A program made the translations under genes and the position numbers. Shown here one piece after another: positions 39,177 to 48,844 of a stretch of DNA of 64,000 nt. The notes beneath the pieces were generated by a model. That model was given only the letters and a program-made list of their open reading frames with translations, was not told where the DNA came from and did no database searches. The stretch's first letter is position 1. Every line of letters starts with the position of its first letter. Source of the stretch: Chromohalobacter moromii (GTDB lineage: Bacteria; Pseudomonadota; Gammaproteobacteria; Pseudomonadales; Halomonadaceae); contig NZ_JAHXDI010000001.1 of NCBI RefSeq assembly GCF_023091865.1, positions 1,054,001 through 1,118,000 of the forward strand, written 5' to 3'.

Positions 39177-39817
39177 GAGTCGGTCATGGGCTCCCATTGA
39201 GTGACCACGAGCGTAGCGCGTAGCTCGCCGTAGGTCATGACCAGTCGGCGCGGTAGCCATAGCTCGTCGGCGTGCGTCCAATCACGATACTCGATGGTCC
39301 AGCCGAATTGCCACAGGCGTTGGGGGAAGTTCAGGTCGTCGTACTCGGTGCGCTCGCTGGCATTGGGGGTGGGCAGGCCGCGGATCCAGTAATCGAGCGC
39401 GGAAATGGGCAACGACCAGCCTAACTGCTGTTCCATCAAGGCTTCCGGTGTCTCGGCGTTGAAACGCCCTTCACCGTTGGCCAATGTTACTTTACCGGGG
39501 GCGCCTTTCAGGAGGGTACGGCCGGCCCCGAAAGGACCGCTGATCAGAATGCGGTAGGTGTCGGGACGCTGCTGCCAGTCGATATTGGCGCTTTCGGAGC
39601 CTTCATCGGTGCGTAGCCCGACCTTGCCGGCTAGGCTCCAGGCGTCGAGTGCTTGCAGGCGCTCGGCTTGAGCGTCCCAATCGCCACGCTCACGGGCTTG
39701 GTCGGGCCCCGGAGTTTGGCTGGCACAACCCGCCAGCATGACGATGAGTAGCAGGCTGAGCCAAGCGCGAGGCGCGGTACAGCGATGGCGAAGGCATAAT
39801 GAGAGAGAGCGGATCAT
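39173..39817 (-). CDS. lolB: Outer-membrane lipoprotein insertion factor LolB
   Basis: A 214-residue lipoprotein. The signal peptide ends in the lipobox LAGC, and the mature part shows WSLAGKVGLRT and the WQFGWTIEYRDW region typical of LolB. It receives lipoproteins from LolA and inserts them into the outer membrane. It overlaps both neighbours by 4 bp (ATGA). The order with ispE and prs is conserved. Confidence 0.93.
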   Translation of the reverse strand: MIRSLSLCLRHRCTAPRAWLSLLLIVMLAGCASQTPGPDQARERGDWDAQAERLQALDAWSLAGKVGLRTDEGSESANIDWQQRPDTYRILISGPFGAGRTLLKGAPGKVTLANGEGRFNAETPEALMEQQLGWSLPISALDYWIRGLPTPNASERTEYDDLNFPQRLWQFGWTIEYRDWTHADELWLPRRLVMTYGELRATLVVTQWEPMTDS

Positions 39818-41592
39818 GAGCTGGCTTCCATGTCGCGAGTAGAGTCCGGATCGACGTTGCGGCTCGCATCATTCTCGTCGGCTGGGGCGAGTTCAGGATG
39901 TCGACGCAGTAAGTCATCGATGAGCGGGTGCGGAGAAAAGCGCTGTAGCGCCTCCTCTACCAGGGCGCGCGCCTGGTCGTCGCGCCTGGTAGCGGCGAGT
40001 ACCTCGGCGAGGTGGGCGGCCACTTCCTGGTCAGGCTGGCCGCGATAGGCTTCACGTAAATAAGGTAGCGCTTCTTGGGCGCGACCGAGGTGAAAATAGA
40101 CCCAGCCGAGACTGTCGAGAATGGCGGGACTATCGGGCTCGAGGCGATGGGCCTTTTCGATGAGCGGTAAGGCCTCCTGATGGCGGCCCATGTCGTTGCT
40201 CAGCGTATAGCCGAGCGCGTTGAGTGCTTCGGCATTGTCCGGCTCGCGTTCGATGATCGTACGCAGGTCGGCTTCCATGGTGTCGAGATCGCCTTGGTGA
40301 TAAGCGCGCATGGCATGCTGGAAGCGTAGATCGGTGGCCTCGGGCGTCTTGGAGATGGCTTCATCGAGCAGTTCGTCGGCGCGTGCGCGTTGGCCTTGGG
40401 CGTCGAGCACGTCGAGCTCGAGGCGCAACAGGGCGACGCGTTGATCGGGATGGCGAAGACGTTCGATGCGTAAAAACGCGCTGGCGTCCTGTGCCCGGTC
40501 CGCGGCGACCAGCATCTTGGCGGCCTGTGCGCGTGCCTCGATGAAACCCTCGCCGCTGGGTACCTGACGATAGTAAAGCAGGGCGTTGTCGATTTCGCCG
40601 GCTTGTTCGGCAATGCTGCCTAACATCAAGTAGGCGGCCGTAGGCGTTTCGTCGCGGTCGAGCAAGGGAAGAAGAATGCGCCTGGCGCCATCGGGATGTG
40701 CGGCGTCGAGATAAAGCTGGGCGAGCGCCAAGCGTAGCGACGCCGTGTCGTCATGGCGAGCGAGCAAGCGCTCGACATCCTCGTCGGCGGCTTCGATATC
40801 GCCATCGGCGAGGCGCGCCTGGGCCTGGGTCAGGCGCAGGCGGCTGTCGCCGGGAAAACGCTCGAGTCCTTGGCGGGCATAGCGCCTAGCGTCGTCGAGG
40901 GTGCCATTGTGCAGGGCGATCATGCTGCGCGTCAGCCATACCTCGGCGGGCGCCTCTGCCGTGTCGGTCAGGCGTGCGAGTCGATCATCGGCGGCTTCGG
41001 TATCGCCGCTCGCTGCCTCGAGCTGGGCGGTCGCTAGCTGGGCATCAAGGTGATCGGGATGACGCTCGACGAAATCATGCAGAGGTGCCAGTAGCGGCGT
41101 GATGTCGGCATCCTGCTCGATGGCAAGTTCGGCTAGCGCGGCAAGATCTGCCTCGGGTTCCTGCTCGGCGATGCGCAAGCGCTGGGCCAGGGCGGTTTCC
41201 CAATCGCCACGTTGTACCGCGAGACTGGCAAGGACGTGGCGCGGCGTGGTGGCGTCGTCATCGAGCTTTTGCCAGCGCAGTGCGGCGCGTTCGAGCAGGG
41301 CGCTGTCGTCGGCGTAGCGTGCCGCGAGAGTGGCGCGCTCTGCCAGGGCGGGCGATGCGTAGCGTTCGTTGACATCCAGATAGCCCTCGGCGGCGCGCCG
41401 ATAATCGCCGCGCTGTCCCGCAAGTTCGGCAAGCAGCAACGATGAAAGGCCCTCGGCATCGAAGCCGTGGGTCACCGGTGGCGCGTTTTCCATGGGGTCA
41501 TCGAGCGGGATGGCGCTGGGCGTTGTCGGAGCGTTTTGGCAGCCCGCCAGCAGCAACGCCAGGACGGAGGCCAGAGTCAAGCGTATGCGCAT
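39814..41592 (-). CDS. TPR-repeat lipoprotein
   Basis: A 592-residue predicted lipoprotein (MRIRLTLASVLALLLAGC, lipobox LAGC). It is followed by about a dozen tetratricopeptide-like helical repeats, for example DNAEALNALGYTLSND and AILDSLGWVYFHLGRAQEAL. It is rich in Glu, Asp and Ala. It corresponds in place to the TPR gene beside lolB and divergent from hemA in Pseudomonas (PA4667). It is probably a scaffold at the outer membrane; no catalytic motif is seen. It starts the coupled run TPR-lolB-ispE. Confidence 0.88.
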   Translation of the reverse strand: MRIRLTLASVLALLLAGCQNAPTTPSAIPLDDPMENAPPVTHGFDAEGLSSLLLAELAGQRGDYRRAAEGYLDVNERYASPALAERATLAARYADDSALLERAALRWQKLDDDATTPRHVLASLAVQRGDWETALAQRLRIAEQEPEADLAALAELAIEQDADITPLLAPLHDFVERHPDHLDAQLATAQLEAASGDTEAADDRLARLTDTAEAPAEVWLTRSMIALHNGTLDDARRYARQGLERFPGDSRLRLTQAQARLADGDIEAADEDVERLLARHDDTASLRLALAQLYLDAAHPDGARRILLPLLDRDETPTAAYLMLGSIAEQAGEIDNALLYYRQVPSGEGFIEARAQAAKMLVAADRAQDASAFLRIERLRHPDQRVALLRLELDVLDAQGQRARADELLDEAISKTPEATDLRFQHAMRAYHQGDLDTMEADLRTIIEREPDNAEALNALGYTLSNDMGRHQEALPLIEKAHRLEPDSPAILDSLGWVYFHLGRAQEALPYLREAYRGQPDQEVAAHLAEVLAATRRDDQARALVEEALQRFSPHPLIDDLLRRHPELAPADENDASRNVDPDSTRDMEASS

Positions 41593-41849
41593 GCCATCCT
41601 CGAATGTGCGTTTGAAAGCATCAGCATACCGGCTCGATCAGGCCGGGCAAAGCGTCAGGCGCGGGAAACCTCGCGCTGCGCGGCAACTTGCCGCCCCATG
41701 CCCAAATGTCTCAGTCCTATGCTAGGATATCGATCCTGCAGCGCATTAGGCGGGGCTGGTATTCCGGCTTCGTCACCCCCACATTGTCCGCCGCGCCCGA
41801 ATGCAAAGGACGGACGCTGCCGATAGACCGATGTGATGACCGTGATTTC

Positions 41850-43124
41850 ATGACGCTTCTCGCCCTGGGGATCAACCACAAGACAGCGACCATCGAGGTT
41901 CGCGAGCAGGTCGCCTTTACGCCGGCCGAGCTGGCGGGCGCGTTGGCCGAGCTCAAATCGCTGCCCGGCGTCAACGAGGCGGCGGTGCTGTCGACCTGTA
42001 ATCGTACCGAACTCTATTGCGTGACCGACGCTCAGGGAGAGCGCTCGGTGCTCGACTGGCTGGGGCGCTTTCACGGGCTGCCGCCCGAAACCCTGATGCA
42101 AAGCGCCTACCACTATCTGGATGGCGAGGCCGCTCGTCACTTGATGCGCGTGGCGTCGGGGCTCGACTCCATGGTGCTGGGCGAGCCGCAAATTCTGGGT
42201 CAACTCAAGGAGGCTTACCAGCTTGCGCGGGATAACGCTGGCTTGGGGGGAGAGCTCGAGCGGCTTTTTCAACATACTTTCTCCGTCACCAAGCAGGTGC
42301 GCAGCGAAACCGGTATCGGCGAGAATCCGGTTTCGGTGGCCTATGCTGCCGTCAGTCTGGCCAGTCATATCTTCGACGATTTCGGGCGCGCTCGTGCGCT
42401 GTTGATCGGGGCGGGCGAAACCGTCGAGTTGGTCGCGCGGCACCTGCGTGAAGCGGGCATTCGCGGGCTGACGGTTGCCAACCGTACCCGTGAGCGCGCC
42501 GAGGTATTGGCCAATGCCTTCGATGCCGAAGCGATTTCGCTAGGGGAAATTCCCCAGGCGCTAGCACAGGCCGATATCGTCATCTCTTCCACGGCGAGCC
42601 CGTTGCCTATTCTCGGCAAGGGCATGGTTGAGAGTGCCCTGAAAAAGCGCCGCTACCGCCCCATGTTCATGGTCGATATCGCCGTGCCTCGCGATATCGA
42701 GTCCCAGGTCGGCGAGCTGGACGATGTTTTCCTGTATAGCGTCGATGACCTACAGGAAGTGATCGAGGAAAACCGCAAGCAACGCGCCGTTGCCGCGGCC
42801 CAAGCCGAGTCTCTAATCGAGCACGGCATCCAGCATTGGCAGCGTGAGCGCCGCGTGCGTGGCGCCGGCGATTTGATTCGCCGCTACCGTGAGCAGGGCG
42901 AGGCGCTGCGTGAAGAAGCCGAGCGCCAAGCCCTGGCGCAACTCGCCCGCGGCGAGGACCCCGAAAAAGTCCTGCAGCGGCTGTCGCGTCAACTGACCAA
43001 TAAATTGCTGCACGGCCCGACGCTACGCTTGCGTGAAGCATCGGGCGAGGAGCGGCACGATATCCTTCAGGCGGCCAATACTTTGTTGATCGACCCGGCC
43101 GCATCGACACAGGACTCCGCATGA
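41850..43124 (+). CDS. hemA: Glutamyl-tRNA reductase
   Basis: A 424-residue enzyme, first step of the C5 route to tetrapyrroles. It has [17 protein letters not shown] at the N-terminus, the active-site Cys in [11 protein letters not shown], an NADPH domain with [16 protein letters not shown], and a C-terminal dimerisation helix. The frame is open upstream, but ATG 41850 starts at the conserved family N-terminus; its SD is weak. It overlaps prfA by 4 bp, and is divergent from the TPR gene. Confidence 0.95.
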   Translation: MTLLALGINHKTATIEVREQVAFTPAELAGALAELKSLPGVNEAAVLSTCNRTELYCVTDAQGERSVLDWLGRFHGLPPETLMQSAYHYLDGEAARHLMRVASGLDSMVLGEPQILGQLKEAYQLARDNAGLGGELERLFQHTFSVTKQVRSETGIGENPVSVAYAAVSLASHIFDDFGRARALLIGAGETVELVARHLREAGIRGLTVANRTRERAEVLANAFDAEAISLGEIPQALAQADIVISSTASPLPILGKGMVESALKKRRYRPMFMVDIAVPRDIESQVGELDDVFLYSVDDLQEVIEENRKQRAVAAAQAESLIEHGIQHWQRERRVRGAGDLIRRYREQGEALREEAERQALAQLARGEDPEKVLQRLSRQLTNKLLHGPTLRLREASGEERHDILQAANTLLIDPAASTQDSA

Positions 43125-44206
43125 AAGCGACTCTGCGCACACGTCTCGATGGCTTCCAGGAACGCTTCGAAGAACTCGCCGCCTTGCTGGCCGAGCCCGA
43201 CGTGATCGCCGATCAGGCGCGCTTTCGCGATTACTCGCGCGAATATGCCGAACTCGAGCCGTTGATCGAGACGTGGCGAGTCTACCGGCGCACAGAAGGC
43301 GATATCGAGGCGGCCGAGCAGATGCGCGAGGATAGCGACCCCGAAATGCGCGAACTGGCGGAAGAAGAACTACGTCTGTCGCAGGCGCGCCTCGAGGAGC
43401 TGGATGCGGACGTCAAGCAGCTTTTGGTACCCAAGGATCCTGATGACGGCAGTAACGTGTTTCTCGAGATTCGCGCCGGGACCGGCGGTGATGAGGCGGC
43501 GTTATTCGCCGGCGACTTATTTCGCATGTATTCGCGTTACGCCGAACATCAGGGCTGGCGAATCGAGGTGATCAACGTCAGTCACGGCGAGCAAGGCGGC
43601 TACAAGGAAATGATCGCCCGGGTGCGTGGCGACAACGTCTATGCACGGCTCAAGTTCGAGTCCGGCGCGCATCGCGTGCAGCGGGTGCCGGCCACGGAGT
43701 CCCAGGGGCGTATCCATACCTCGGCGTGCACCGTGGCGGTCATGCCCGAGGCGTCTGCCGTCGGCGATGTGGAGATCAACAGCAACGATCTACGTGTGGA
43801 TACGTTCCGCTCCAGTGGTGCCGGCGGGCAGCACGTCAATACCACGGACTCGGCGATTCGCATCACGCACTTGCCGACCGGCGTAGTAGTGGAGTGTCAG
43901 GAAGAGCGTAGCCAGCACAAGAATCGCGCCAAGGCGATGGCGTTTCTGGCGGCGCGCCTCAAGCAGTCAGCCGTGGACGCGCAGCGCCAGGAGCAGGCCG
44001 ATACACGGCGTTCGCTGGTCGGCTCGGGCGATCGTAGCGAACGTATCCGGACCTACAATTTCCCCCAGGGGCGGATCACCGATCACCGTATCAATTTGAC
44101 CCTCTATAAACTGGGCGACGTGATGGCGGGCGAGCTTGATGAAGTGATCAACCCCCTGATTCATGAGTACCAGGCCGAGCAGCTCTCGGCGTTGCAGACG
44201 GCCTGA
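43121..44206 (+). CDS. prfA: Peptide chain release factor RF1
   Basis: A 361-residue class I release factor. It has the GGQ motif in [17 protein letters not shown] and the stop-codon-reading loop PATESQGR (PxT type, hence RF1, reading UAA and UAG). The length matches E. coli RF1 (360). It overlaps hemA by ATGA, and its stop shares a base with the prmC start. Confidence 0.97.
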   Translation: MKATLRTRLDGFQERFEELAALLAEPDVIADQARFRDYSREYAELEPLIETWRVYRRTEGDIEAAEQMREDSDPEMRELAEEELRLSQARLEELDADVKQLLVPKDPDDGSNVFLEIRAGTGGDEAALFAGDLFRMYSRYAEHQGWRIEVINVSHGEQGGYKEMIARVRGDNVYARLKFESGAHRVQRVPATESQGRIHTSACTVAVMPEASAVGDVEINSNDLRVDTFRSSGAGGQHVNTTDSAIRITHLPTGVVVECQEERSQHKNRAKAMAFLAARLKQSAVDAQRQEQADTRRSLVGSGDRSERIRTYNFPQGRITDHRINLTLYKLGDVMAGELDEVINPLIHEYQAEQLSALQTA

Positions 44207-45063
44207 TGACCTACGATACCTTGTTGGCCCGCGCATCGCGGCGGTTGCAGGCGGCGGGCAGTGCCTCACCGCGCCTGGATGCCGAGGTGCTGATGATGCA
44301 TGCGGTTTCGGCGACGCGCGCCTGGCTATATACCTGGGGGGACCGCGAGCTCGCAGGCGTGCCCCGGGCACGTTTCGAGGCGTTGGTAGCGGCACGGGCG
44401 CTGGGCCATCCCGTGGCGTATCTGATCGGCGAACGCGAGTTCTGGGGGCTACGGCTGCGTGTTGATGAGGCGACCCTGATCCCGCGGCCCGATACCGAGT
44501 GCCTGGTCGAGTCGCTGTTGGCGAAGATGCCGCATGGGCCCGGGAAAGCCCTCGATCTAGGCACGGGAACGGGCGCCATCGCCTTGGCGCTGGCGACCGA
44601 GCGGCCGGCATGGCACGTCACAGGCGTCGACCGGGAAGAGACGGCCGTAGCCGTAGCCAAAGATAATGCCCAGCGTCTGGGGATTACCAACACTACCTTC
44701 CTCGTCAGCGACTGGTTCTCTGCTCTCGGCCATGAGGCGTTCGACGTGATCGCGGCCAATCCGCCTTATATAGCCGAGGATGATCCACATCTCGCGCAAG
44801 GCGATGTGCGCTTCGAGCCGCGCTCGGCATTGGTAGCGGGCGATGCCGGGCTAGCCGATTTGCGCCATCTGGCAATGGCTGCGCGTAGGCATCTCGTGAC
44901 GGGAGGCTGGCTGGCGCTGGAGCATGGCTGGGAGCAGGCATCTCGAGTTCGTGAGGCGCTTACGCAGGCTGGATATGAAAATATCGTCAGCGAGACCGAT
45001 CTCGGAGCACGTGAACGTCTCACGCTAGGGCGCGCGCCAGTGATGCGGGATGGCCAACATTGA
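44206..45063 (+). CDS. prmC: Release-factor glutamine methyltransferase PrmC
   Basis: A 285-residue SAM-dependent enzyme that methylates the GGQ glutamine of RF1 and RF2. It has IPRPDTE, the SAM loop LDLGTGTGAIALAL and the catalytic NPPY in IAANPPYIAEDD. It begins in the prfA stop codon (TGATG), so its translation is coupled to that of its substrate. Confidence 0.96.
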   Translation: MTYDTLLARASRRLQAAGSASPRLDAEVLMMHAVSATRAWLYTWGDRELAGVPRARFEALVAARALGHPVAYLIGEREFWGLRLRVDEATLIPRPDTECLVESLLAKMPHGPGKALDLGTGTGAIALALATERPAWHVTGVDREETAVAVAKDNAQRLGITNTTFLVSDWFSALGHEAFDVIAANPPYIAEDDPHLAQGDVRFEPRSALVAGDAGLADLRHLAMAARRHLVTGGWLALEHGWEQASRVREALTQAGYENIVSETDLGARERLTLGRAPVMRDGQH

Positions 45064-45220
45064 CCGCGGTAAACAGGCGCGTTGGTTGCCTGGAGGCGCG
45101 GGCGGTGGTTGTGGTAGTAATACGTCTCGCATCGCTGGCCTTGCCCCTGGGTAAGCATCACTCGTCATAGAGCCTGGTTGCGATTTCTTTTGTCATTCAT
45201 TGTCTCGGAACAACAAAATA

Positions 45221-45718
45221 ATGAAAGCCAAGACCCGATCACTCGATCGCATCGATCTCAACATTTTGCGTTGCCTGCAGGACAACGCCCGCATTTCCTA
45301 CGTCGATCTGGCCTCCCAGGTGGGCCTGTCGACCACGCCCTGCCTGGAGCGTGTCAAACGCCTGGAGAAGGCCGGTATCATCCGCGGTTACAAGGCGTTG
45401 CTCGACCCCAAGGCGCTCAAGGCCAACCTGCTCGTGTTCGTCGAGATCAGCTTGGAAACGCAGTCGCCGGCGGTGTTCGACGAGTTTCGCCGGGCCGTGG
45501 CCAAGCTGCCGCAGATTCAAGAGTGCCACTTGGTCTCCGGCCAGTTCGATTACATCCTCAAGTGCCGCATTCCCGAGATGTCGGCCTATCGCCAGTTGCT
45601 GGGCGATGTCGTACTGACGCTGCCCGGTGTAAAGGAATCCAAGAGCTACGTGGTGATGGAGGAGGTCAAGGAGGAAGTCTCGCTGCATGTGCCCGATACT
45701 GAGCGGCTCGATACATGA
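45221..45718 (+). CDS. lrp: Leucine-responsive regulatory protein Lrp
   Basis: A 165-residue Lrp/AsnC regulator. The N-terminal HTH is VDLASQVGLSTTPCLERVKRL, and the RAM domain shows IQECHLVSGQFDYILKCR and LPGVKESKSYVVMEEVK. It is close to E. coli Lrp over its whole length, so a global Lrp is likely rather than AsnC. ATG 45221 is preferred to the upstream TTG. It sits 157 bp after prmC and before moeB, interrupting an order that is continuous in Pseudomonas. Confidence 0.9.
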   Translation: MKAKTRSLDRIDLNILRCLQDNARISYVDLASQVGLSTTPCLERVKRLEKAGIIRGYKALLDPKALKANLLVFVEISLETQSPAVFDEFRRAVAKLPQIQECHLVSGQFDYILKCRIPEMSAYRQLLGDVVLTLPGVKESKSYVVMEEVKEEVSLHVPDTERLDT

Positions 45719-45755
45719 CGGCGTCTCCGGGTGCTGCGCGCGAAGAAGGTGATGG

Positions 45756-46541
45756 ATGGCCATGACGGAAATGGACGATACCGCGCTGCTGCGTTATAGC
45801 CGCCAGATCATGCTCGAGCAGTTCGATGTGGCGGGACAGCAGCGTCTGTTGGCGGGGCATGCCTTGATCGTTGGCGCGGGTGGGTTGGGCTCGCCCGTGG
45901 CGTTGTATCTCGCCGCCGCCGGGGTGGGGCACCTGTCCATCGCCGACGACGATGTGGTGGAACTGTCCAATCTGCAACGTCAAATCGCTCACGACGAGCG
46001 TGATCTGGGCCAGGGCAAGGCCGAGTCGGCGGCGGTCTCGGCGCGGCGGCTCAACTCGTCCTGCCGAGTGGATGTGATTGCCTCGCGGCTTGCGGGAGAC
46101 GCTCTGCAACGCGCGGTGGCAAAAGCGGACGTCGTGCTCGACTGCACGGACGGCTTCGCCAGTCGCCATGCCATCAACCGCGCCTGTGTCGCCACGCGAA
46201 CGCCCCTGGTATCCGGCGCGGCGATTCGCTTCTCGGGGCAGCTGGCGGTCTTCGATACGCGTGATGCGACCTCGCCCTGTTACGCCTGCCTGTACGGCGA
46301 GGATGGCGACGACGACGCGCTACGCTGCGCTGAAAATGGCGTGATCGCCCCCCTGGTAGGAATCATCGGTACCTTTCAGGCGCTCGAGGCGCTCAAGCTT
46401 CTCGCCGACGTCGGTGAGTCGCATCGCGGCCTGGCCACGTTCGATGGCCTGAGCGGAGAGTGGCGACGCTTCAATGTCGGTCGCGATCCGGCGTGTCCCG
46501 TTTGCGGTCCTTACCCGAACGACGCGCCTGCCACGCCCTGA
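45756..46541 (+). CDS. moeB: MoeB/ThiF-family adenylyltransferase
   Basis: A 261-residue E1-like enzyme. It has YSRQIMLEQFD at the N-terminus, the ATP loop IVGAGGLGSPV, and two CxxC zinc pairs (CYAC and CPVC). It activates the C-terminus of MoaD (molybdopterin synthase) or of ThiS; neighbourhood in Pseudomonas (hemA-prfA-prmC-moeB) favours MoeB. It starts at ATG 45756 after GAAGGTG. A CCGTCGCC/GGCGACGG hairpin follows at 46560-46579. Confidence 0.88.
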   Translation: MAMTEMDDTALLRYSRQIMLEQFDVAGQQRLLAGHALIVGAGGLGSPVALYLAAAGVGHLSIADDDVVELSNLQRQIAHDERDLGQGKAESAAVSARRLNSSCRVDVIASRLAGDALQRAVAKADVVLDCTDGFASRHAINRACVATRTPLVSGAAIRFSGQLAVFDTRDATSPCYACLYGEDGDDDALRCAENGVIAPLVGIIGTFQALEALKLLADVGESHRGLATFDGLSGEWRRFNVGRDPACPVCGPYPNDAPATP

Positions 46542-46559
46542 TTCCTGAGGGGGAAGATT

Positions 46560-46579
46560 CCGTCGCCGCATGGCGACGG
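46560..46579 (+). terminator. Hairpin after moeB
   Basis: An 8-bp stem CCGTCGCC/GGCGACGG with loop GCAT, 18 bp after the stop. It lacks a T tract, so it is a weak call. Confidence 0.4.
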
Positions 46580-46786
46580 TGTGCCGGCAATCTCGCAGAC
46601 AATGTGAAAACGCTGTTCTATAACCCTTTCGGGCTCCCCTCGAACGTTAACCTCGGGTAACATTTCTCTCGTCTCAGTCATGCATCGCTTGCCGAGCGGA
46701 CGCGATAGCCAGACGCCTGGGCACCAGGCCACTGACAGGAGGTCGGCGGGGTGCCCGTGGTTCGCGTGAATACAAGGAGGCAAGAG

Positions 46787-47332
46787 ATGAACAAGTCCAT
46801 CATCATTGGCAGTGCCGTTGCCGCACTGGGGATCGCTGGCGGCGTCGCGATCGGCGCCTACCAACAGGGAGATGACGGCCCCGAGTATGCCGACATCGTC
46901 GACGTCGCGCCCATCGTCGAAACGCAGCAGGTGCCCCGTGAGGTCTGCCGCGACGTGACCGTCACCAATCGGCGTCCCGTGCAGGATGAGCATCAGCTGG
47001 CAGGGTCGGCCATTGGCGGCCTGGTGGGCGGCGTGGTCGGCAACCAGTTCGGCGGGGGGAGCGGCAAGACGCTGGCGACCGTGGCCGGTGCGCTCGGCGG
47101 CGGCTATGCCGGAAACAAAGTGCAGGAGCGCCTGCAGGACGGCGATACCTACACGACCACACAACGGCGATGCGAAACCGTCAGCGACACGCAGAGCGAA
47201 ACGGTGGGCTTCAAGGTTCGATATCGGGTGGACGGCCAGTCGCACGAGGTCAGGCTCGACGAAAAGCCCGATGGCGAGCGTGTGCCGCTGCGTGATGGCA
47301 CGCCACGCTGGGACGAGATGACCTCATCGTGA
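46787..47332 (+). CDS. Glycine-zipper 2TM-domain envelope protein
   Basis: A 181-residue protein with an N-terminal hydrophobic segment (SIIIGSAVAALGIAGGVAIGAY) and a glycine-zipper region about residues 68-105 (SAIGGLVGGVVGNQFGGGSG, ALGGGYAGNKVQERL). This resembles the rickettsial 17-kDa antigen/SlyB type of domain. Three cysteines outside the zipper could form disulfides. It has no lipobox. ATG 46787 follows a perfect AAGGAGG. It is probably an envelope protein; the function is unknown. Confidence 0.82.
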   Translation: MNKSIIIGSAVAALGIAGGVAIGAYQQGDDGPEYADIVDVAPIVETQQVPREVCRDVTVTNRRPVQDEHQLAGSAIGGLVGGVVGNQFGGGSGKTLATVAGALGGGYAGNKVQERLQDGDTYTTTQRRCETVSDTQSETVGFKVRYRVDGQSHEVRLDEKPDGERVPLRDGTPRWDEMTSS

Positions 47333-47386
47333 GGCGCCATCGGCTTGCCTATCGAGCCCACCGCTAGGCATGCCTCACCCGGCAAG

Positions 47387-47427
47387 ACGACGACGCCCCG
47401 GTATGATTCATGCCGGGGCGTCGTCGT
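47387..47427. terminator. Long hairpin between the zipper gene and PPi-PFK
   Basis: A 15-bp perfect stem ACGACGACGCCCCGG/CCGGGGCGTCGTCGT with further pairing TATG/CATG in the loop, between convergent genes. It has no strong T tract on either side. Confidence 0.6.
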
Positions 47428-47442
47428 ACAGGGGGTGTGTCT

Positions 47443-48702
47443 TCAGAGCTCGAAGTCGGGCAGCTTGCGCGGCACCTTGACCTTGTCGAGCTTGGCCACT
47501 TTGGGCAGGCCGTTTTCGAACGGCGGAAAATCCTCGCCCTGGATCAGCGGTGATAGATAGCGGCGACCCGCCTCCGTGATCCCGAAGCCGTCCTCGCGGA
47601 TGTAGTCGCGGGGCATGAACTTTTCCTTGTTGGCCACCTCGGCCAGTGGCGCCGCGTCGATGCGCCATTCGTAAGGCGTCTCGCTGACGCGCTTGATGGT
47701 CGGCATCATGGCGTTCTTGCCTTCCAGGGCTAGCTCGACGGCTTTCTGGCCCACTGCATAGGCTTGCTCGACATCGGTTTTGGAGGCCAGGTGGCGTGCC
47801 GCGCGTTGCAGGTAGTCGGCGACCGCCCAGTGATACTTGTAGCCCAGGTCTTGCTTGACCATGCCGGCGAGCGTCGGCGCCACGCCGCCCAGCTGACGGT
47901 GGCCGAAGGCGTCGGTATTGCCGGCGTCGGCGAGGAAGGTGCCGTCTTCGTAACGGGCGCCCTCGGAGACCACGATGACGCAATAGCCGTACTTCTTGAC
48001 GGCCTCGTCGACGCGCTGCATGACCCGGGCGCGCTGGAAAGGGAGCTCGGGGAAGATGACCAGGTGAGGAGGTTCGCCCTCGCCGTTGCCCGCCAGGGCG
48101 CCGGCAGCGGCGATCCAGCCCGCGTGACGGCCCATGACCTCAAGCACGAACACCTTGGTGGAAGTGGCGCACATGGAGGCGATATCCAGTGCCGCTTCGC
48201 GGGTCGAGGTGGCGATGTACTTGGCTACGCTGCCGAAGCCGGGAGAGTTGTCGGTGATCGGCAGGTCGTTGTCGACGGTCTTGGGAACGTGAATCGCAGT
48301 CAGCGGGTAACCCATCTTTTCTGAGAGCTGCGACACCTTGAGGCAGGTATCGGCGCTGTCGCCGCCGCCGTTGTAGAAGAAGTAGCGAATGTCATGCGCC
48401 TTGAACACCTCGATCAGGCGCTCGTATTGCGCGCGGTGCGTCTCGATGTCCTTGAGCTTGTAGCGGCAGGAACCGAACGCGCCGCCCGGTGTATGGCGCA
48501 GTGCGGCAATCGCCTCGTCGCTTTCCTGGGAAACGTCGATAAGATCTTCGGTCAGGGCGCCGATGATGCCGTTGTGGCCGGCGTAGACCTTGCCGATCTT
48601 GTCCGAATGGCGACGACAGGTCTCGATGACGCCGCAGGCGCTGGCGTTGATGACGGCGGTGACGCCACCGGACTGGGCATAAAAGGCATTGTGCTGGGCC
48701 AT
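47443..48702 (-). CDS. pfp: Pyrophosphate-dependent 6-phosphofructokinase
   Basis: A 419-residue PFK-family enzyme. GGGDS at 112-116 has Asp in place of the Gly that lets ATP bind in ATP-PFK, and PKTVDND at 140-146 has the Lys typical of PPi-dependent enzymes. EVMGRHAGWIA is the fructose 6-phosphate site. It interconverts fructose 6-phosphate and fructose 1,6-bisphosphate with PPi, reversibly, so it can serve gluconeogenesis in Halomonadaceae that use the Entner-Doudoroff route. It is monocistronic and divergent from mpl. Confidence 0.92.
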   Translation of the reverse strand: MAQHNAFYAQSGGVTAVINASACGVIETCRRHSDKIGKVYAGHNGIIGALTEDLIDVSQESDEAIAALRHTPGGAFGSCRYKLKDIETHRAQYERLIEVFKAHDIRYFFYNGGGDSADTCLKVSQLSEKMGYPLTAIHVPKTVDNDLPITDNSPGFGSVAKYIATSTREAALDIASMCATSTKVFVLEVMGRHAGWIAAAGALAGNGEGEPPHLVIFPELPFQRARVMQRVDEAVKKYGYCVIVVSEGARYEDGTFLADAGNTDAFGHRQLGGVAPTLAGMVKQDLGYKYHWAVADYLQRAARHLASKTDVEQAYAVGQKAVELALEGKNAMMPTIKRVSETPYEWRIDAAPLAEVANKEKFMPRDYIREDGFGITEAGRRYLSPLIQGEDFPPFENGLPKVAKLDKVKVPRKLPDFEL

Positions 48703-48844
48703 GGGACTTGTAGTGCTCCTGGGTCTGGGCGCATGAATGAGCGAATGATAGCCGACATCGACCGTCGATGCCTATGCCACGGTGCTCGGCTGGTGGGCCG
48801 CGCGGCGCCATGCTAGGCTCGCGGCATCATGGCAGGAGGCTCAG

